Source: Caballeronia jiangsuensis (GTDB lineage: Bacteria; Pseudomonadota; Gammaproteobacteria; Burkholderiales; Burkholderiaceae). From it: 64,000 nt of DNA. This document shows, one piece after another, positions 62,255 through 64,000 of this stretch; position 1 is the first letter of the stretch, and each line of letters begins with the position of its first letter. The stretch is taken from NCBI GenBank assembly GCA_000648925.1, contig JFHF01000038.1, forward strand, positions 1 to 64,000, in the 5' to 3' direction. A program made the position numbers and the translations under genes. The notes under the pieces are model-generated. The model worked only from the letters and a program-made list of their open reading frames with translations. It was not told the origin of the DNA and ran no database searches.

Positions 62255-62671
62255 ATGCGATTCATGATGCTGATGATCCCGCGCGGCTACGAAAGCGCGC
62301 AACCGGGCACGATGCCGAGCGCGGACGCCGTCGCCGCCATGATGAAGTACAACGAGGAATTGCAGAAGGCCGGCGTGCTGCTCGCGCTCGACGGACTGCA
62401 TCCGCCGTCGATGGGCGCGCGCGTCACGTTCGAAGGCGGCAAGCCGCGCGTCACCGACGGACCGTTCGCCGAGGCGAAGGAAGTCCTCGGCGGCTACTGG
62501 ATGATTCAGGTGAAGTCGCGCGAGGAAGCGATCGAATGGGCGAAGCGTTGTCCGGGATCGGACACGGAGATGATCGAAGTGCGCCAGGTGATGGAGATGG
62601 ACGACTTCCCGCCGGACGTGCAGCAGGCCGCGGCGGGATTCGATGAAATGCAGAAGGCGGCGAAGCCCTGA
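62255..62671 (+). CDS. YciI-like (DGPF domain) protein
   Basis: A 138-residue ferredoxin-like alpha/beta protein. MRFMMLMIPRGYESAQPG starts the first strand; RVTDGPFAEAKEVLGGYWMI is the DGPF signature; EEAIEWAKRCPG gives the second helix and MIEVRQVMEMDDF the last strand. Family members occur with ECF sigma factors and may be small oxygenase-like or binding proteins; no sigma factor gene is beside it. AAGGAGCGATCCAC precedes ATG 62255. Confidence 0.9.
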   Translation: MRFMMLMIPRGYESAQPGTMPSADAVAAMMKYNEELQKAGVLLALDGLHPPSMGARVTFEGGKPRVTDGPFAEAKEVLGGYWMIQVKSREEAIEWAKRCPGSDTEMIEVRQVMEMDDFPPDVQQAAAGFDEMQKAAKP

Positions 62672-62677
62672 CGCGCG

Positions 62678-63871
62678 TTACGCGATCGTCTCCAGCGCGA
62701 GCGCGATGCCCTGCCCGCCGCCGATGCACAGCGTGACGATCGCGCGCTTCACGCCGTCGCGGCGCATCGCGTGGGCGAGGCGCGTCGTGAGCACCGCGCC
62801 GGTCGCGCCGATCGGATGCCCGTGCGCGATCGCGCCGCCCTCCACGTTGACGATGTCTTCCGGCACGCCGAGCGTCCTCGCCACCGCGATCGGCACCGCT
62901 GCGAAGGCTTCGTTGATCTCGAAGCGCTCCACATCGCCAAGCTTCCAGCCTGCGCGCTGCAACGCCTGTTGCACGGCGGGCACCGGCCCGAGCCCGAACA
63001 TGCCCGGTTCGACCGCCGCCACGCCGAACGCCGCGAGCCGCACGAACGGTTCGATGCCGCGCGCCTCGGCTTCCTTTCGGCTCGTCACGATCATCGCGGA
63101 TGCGCCGCTGTTCAGCCCCGGCGCATTGCCCGCCGTGATCGTGCCGTCGGGACGAAACGCCGGGCGCAGCTTCGCGAGCGTCGCGAGCGTCGTGTCCGGG
63201 CGCGGCTGCTCATCGCGCGCGAACGCGACCGTTTCGCGGCCCGCCTTCACATCGACGCCGACGATTTCCGCATCGAAGAGACCGTCCCGCTGCGCGGCCG
63301 CGAAGGACTGCTGCGAACGCTCGGCCCAGCGATCCTGCGCTTCACGCGTGATATCCAGCTTCGTCACGAGGTCTTCGGTGTGCCAGCCCGAATGCTCGCC
63401 CGAGAAGGCATCGACGAGGCCGTCGCGCAGCATGCTGTCGTATATCTGCGCATTGCCCATGCGATAGCCGCGCCGCCCGCCGTCGAGCAGATACGGCGCG
63501 CGATCCATGTTCTCCATGCCGCCCGCGATCGCGAGCGTGGCGACGCCCGCCGCGATTTCGGTCGCGGCTGTCGCGATGGCCTGCGCGCCCGAGCCGCACA
63601 CGCGATTCACGGCGAGCGCGGGCACCGAAACCGGCACGCCGCCGCCGACCGACGCCTGCCGCGCCGGATTCATGCGATTGCCGGCCTGGATCACATTGCC
63701 GAACACGACCGAATCGATCGACGCGGGATCGAGCGCCTTGCCTGCGCGCCGCAGCGTTTCGGCGATGGCCGCCGCGCCGAGATCGACGGCGGGCGTGTCC
63801 TTCAGCGCGCCGTTGAACGCGCCGATCGCCGTGCGCACCGGATGACACAAAACGATGTCTTGCACGAACAT
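62678..63871 (-). CDS. Acetyl-CoA C-acyltransferase (thiolase)
   Basis: A 397-residue thiolase. The nucleophilic cysteine is in VPALAVNRVCGSGAQAIATA, the histidine in GGAIAHGHPIGATGAVLTTR and the second cysteine in IVTLCIGGGQGIALALE. Length and motifs fit beta-oxidation or acetoacetyl/ketoadipyl-type enzymes; specificity cannot be fixed. ATG 63871 is the family start. The preceding gene on the same strand looks like a short-chain dehydrogenase, so the pair may belong to a fatty-acid or aromatic-acid pathway. Confidence 0.93.
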   Translation of the reverse strand: MFVQDIVLCHPVRTAIGAFNGALKDTPAVDLGAAAIAETLRRAGKALDPASIDSVVFGNVIQAGNRMNPARQASVGGGVPVSVPALAVNRVCGSGAQAIATAATEIAAGVATLAIAGGMENMDRAPYLLDGGRRGYRMGNAQIYDSMLRDGLVDAFSGEHSGWHTEDLVTKLDITREAQDRWAERSQQSFAAAQRDGLFDAEIVGVDVKAGRETVAFARDEQPRPDTTLATLAKLRPAFRPDGTITAGNAPGLNSGASAMIVTSRKEAEARGIEPFVRLAAFGVAAVEPGMFGLGPVPAVQQALQRAGWKLGDVERFEINEAFAAVPIAVARTLGVPEDIVNVEGGAIAHGHPIGATGAVLTTRLAHAMRRDGVKRAIVTLCIGGGQGIALALETIA

Positions 63872-63884
63872 GTCCTTGCCTCGC

Positions 63885-64000
63885 TTAACGGGGAATGCCG
63901 GTGAGATAGATGGGCTTGTCGGTCGAGAGCGACTGCTTGACCTGGCGGCCGGTTTCATCGACGAGCACTTCTTCCTGGTTCTTTTCCAGCGCGGCGAGCA
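63885..64000 (-). CDS. C-terminal end of a probable short-chain dehydrogenase (cut by window)
   Basis: The last 38 codons, ending in TAA at 63885-63887, read by hand: LAALEKNQEEVLVDETGRQV, then KQSLSTDKPIYLTGIPR. A tail of the form ALE...EVL.DE..R.VK..LS is common in SDR oxidoreductases of this group. The body is outside the window. It lies 13 bp upstream of the thiolase gene, so the two are likely co-transcribed. Confidence 0.5.
   Translation of the reverse strand, partial: LAALEKNQEEVLVDETGRQVKQSLSTDKPIYLTGIPR

Overview
The window reads as a chromosomal stretch of a GC-rich betaproteobacterium of the Burkholderiaceae, most likely Caballeronia or Paraburkholderia. The reasons are the strong G/C bias at third codon positions, the gene families present (monomeric isocitrate dehydrogenase, hopanoid-type epimerase, H4MPT-linked C1 genes beside PQQ genes, tetronate catabolism) and a dispersed palindromic intergenic repeat. 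The genus is an inference. I saw no rRNA, tRNA, CRISPR array, transposase or phage gene.

Region 1 (1-18003) is built around one-carbon oxidation. Two minus-strand genes and one plus-strand gene resemble cofactor-biosynthesis genes of the tetrahydromethanopterin (H4MPT) pathway. After a 0.6 kb palindromic repeat comes a tightly coupled plus-strand operon: fhcBADC (formyltransferase/hydrolase complex), a cytochrome b561, pqqBCDE (no pqqA seen) and a LuxR-type response regulator. Its likely partner kinase lies tail-to-tail with a 3' overlap. A TonB-dependent receptor, a YVTN beta-propeller protein and a small periplasmic protein follow. Together they suggest PQQ-enzyme-dependent alcohol oxidation with formaldehyde passed through H4MPT to formate. 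The alcohol dehydrogenase itself is not in the window.

Region 2 (18056-30718) is mixed housekeeping and accessory DNA: a SulP-STAS-cNMP transporter, a VOC protein, a J-domain protein, a PhnZ-like HD oxygenase, an MFS exporter, a lytic transglycosylase, three low-complexity secreted proteins, an Mpo1-like membrane protein, a RarD-like permease, EgtD and acylphosphatase.

Region 3 (30759-44457) holds a minus-strand signalling operon (triple-receiver hybrid kinase, CheR, CheB without receiver, receiver-kinase), then hpnA, icd, a second full copy of the palindromic repeat, and a two-gene operon joining a cNMP-binding flavoprotein to a DedA-rhodanese fusion.

Region 4 (44737-50408) is a D-erythronate/L-threonate catabolic operon (gntR-ltnD-otnK-otnC-otnI-denD), interrupted between otnC and otnI by a half copy of the repeat.

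Region 5 (50468-64000) has a thioredoxin-like protein, a small unexplained family of repeat proteins (three copies of one ~80-residue unit in two adjacent genes), a ketopantoate-reductase homologue, a GIY-YIG-like protein, gnd, a LacI-controlled ribose-type ABC transporter operon with two sugar-modifying enzymes and a clear palindromic operator, a YciI-like protein, a thiolase and the end of a probable short-chain dehydrogenase.
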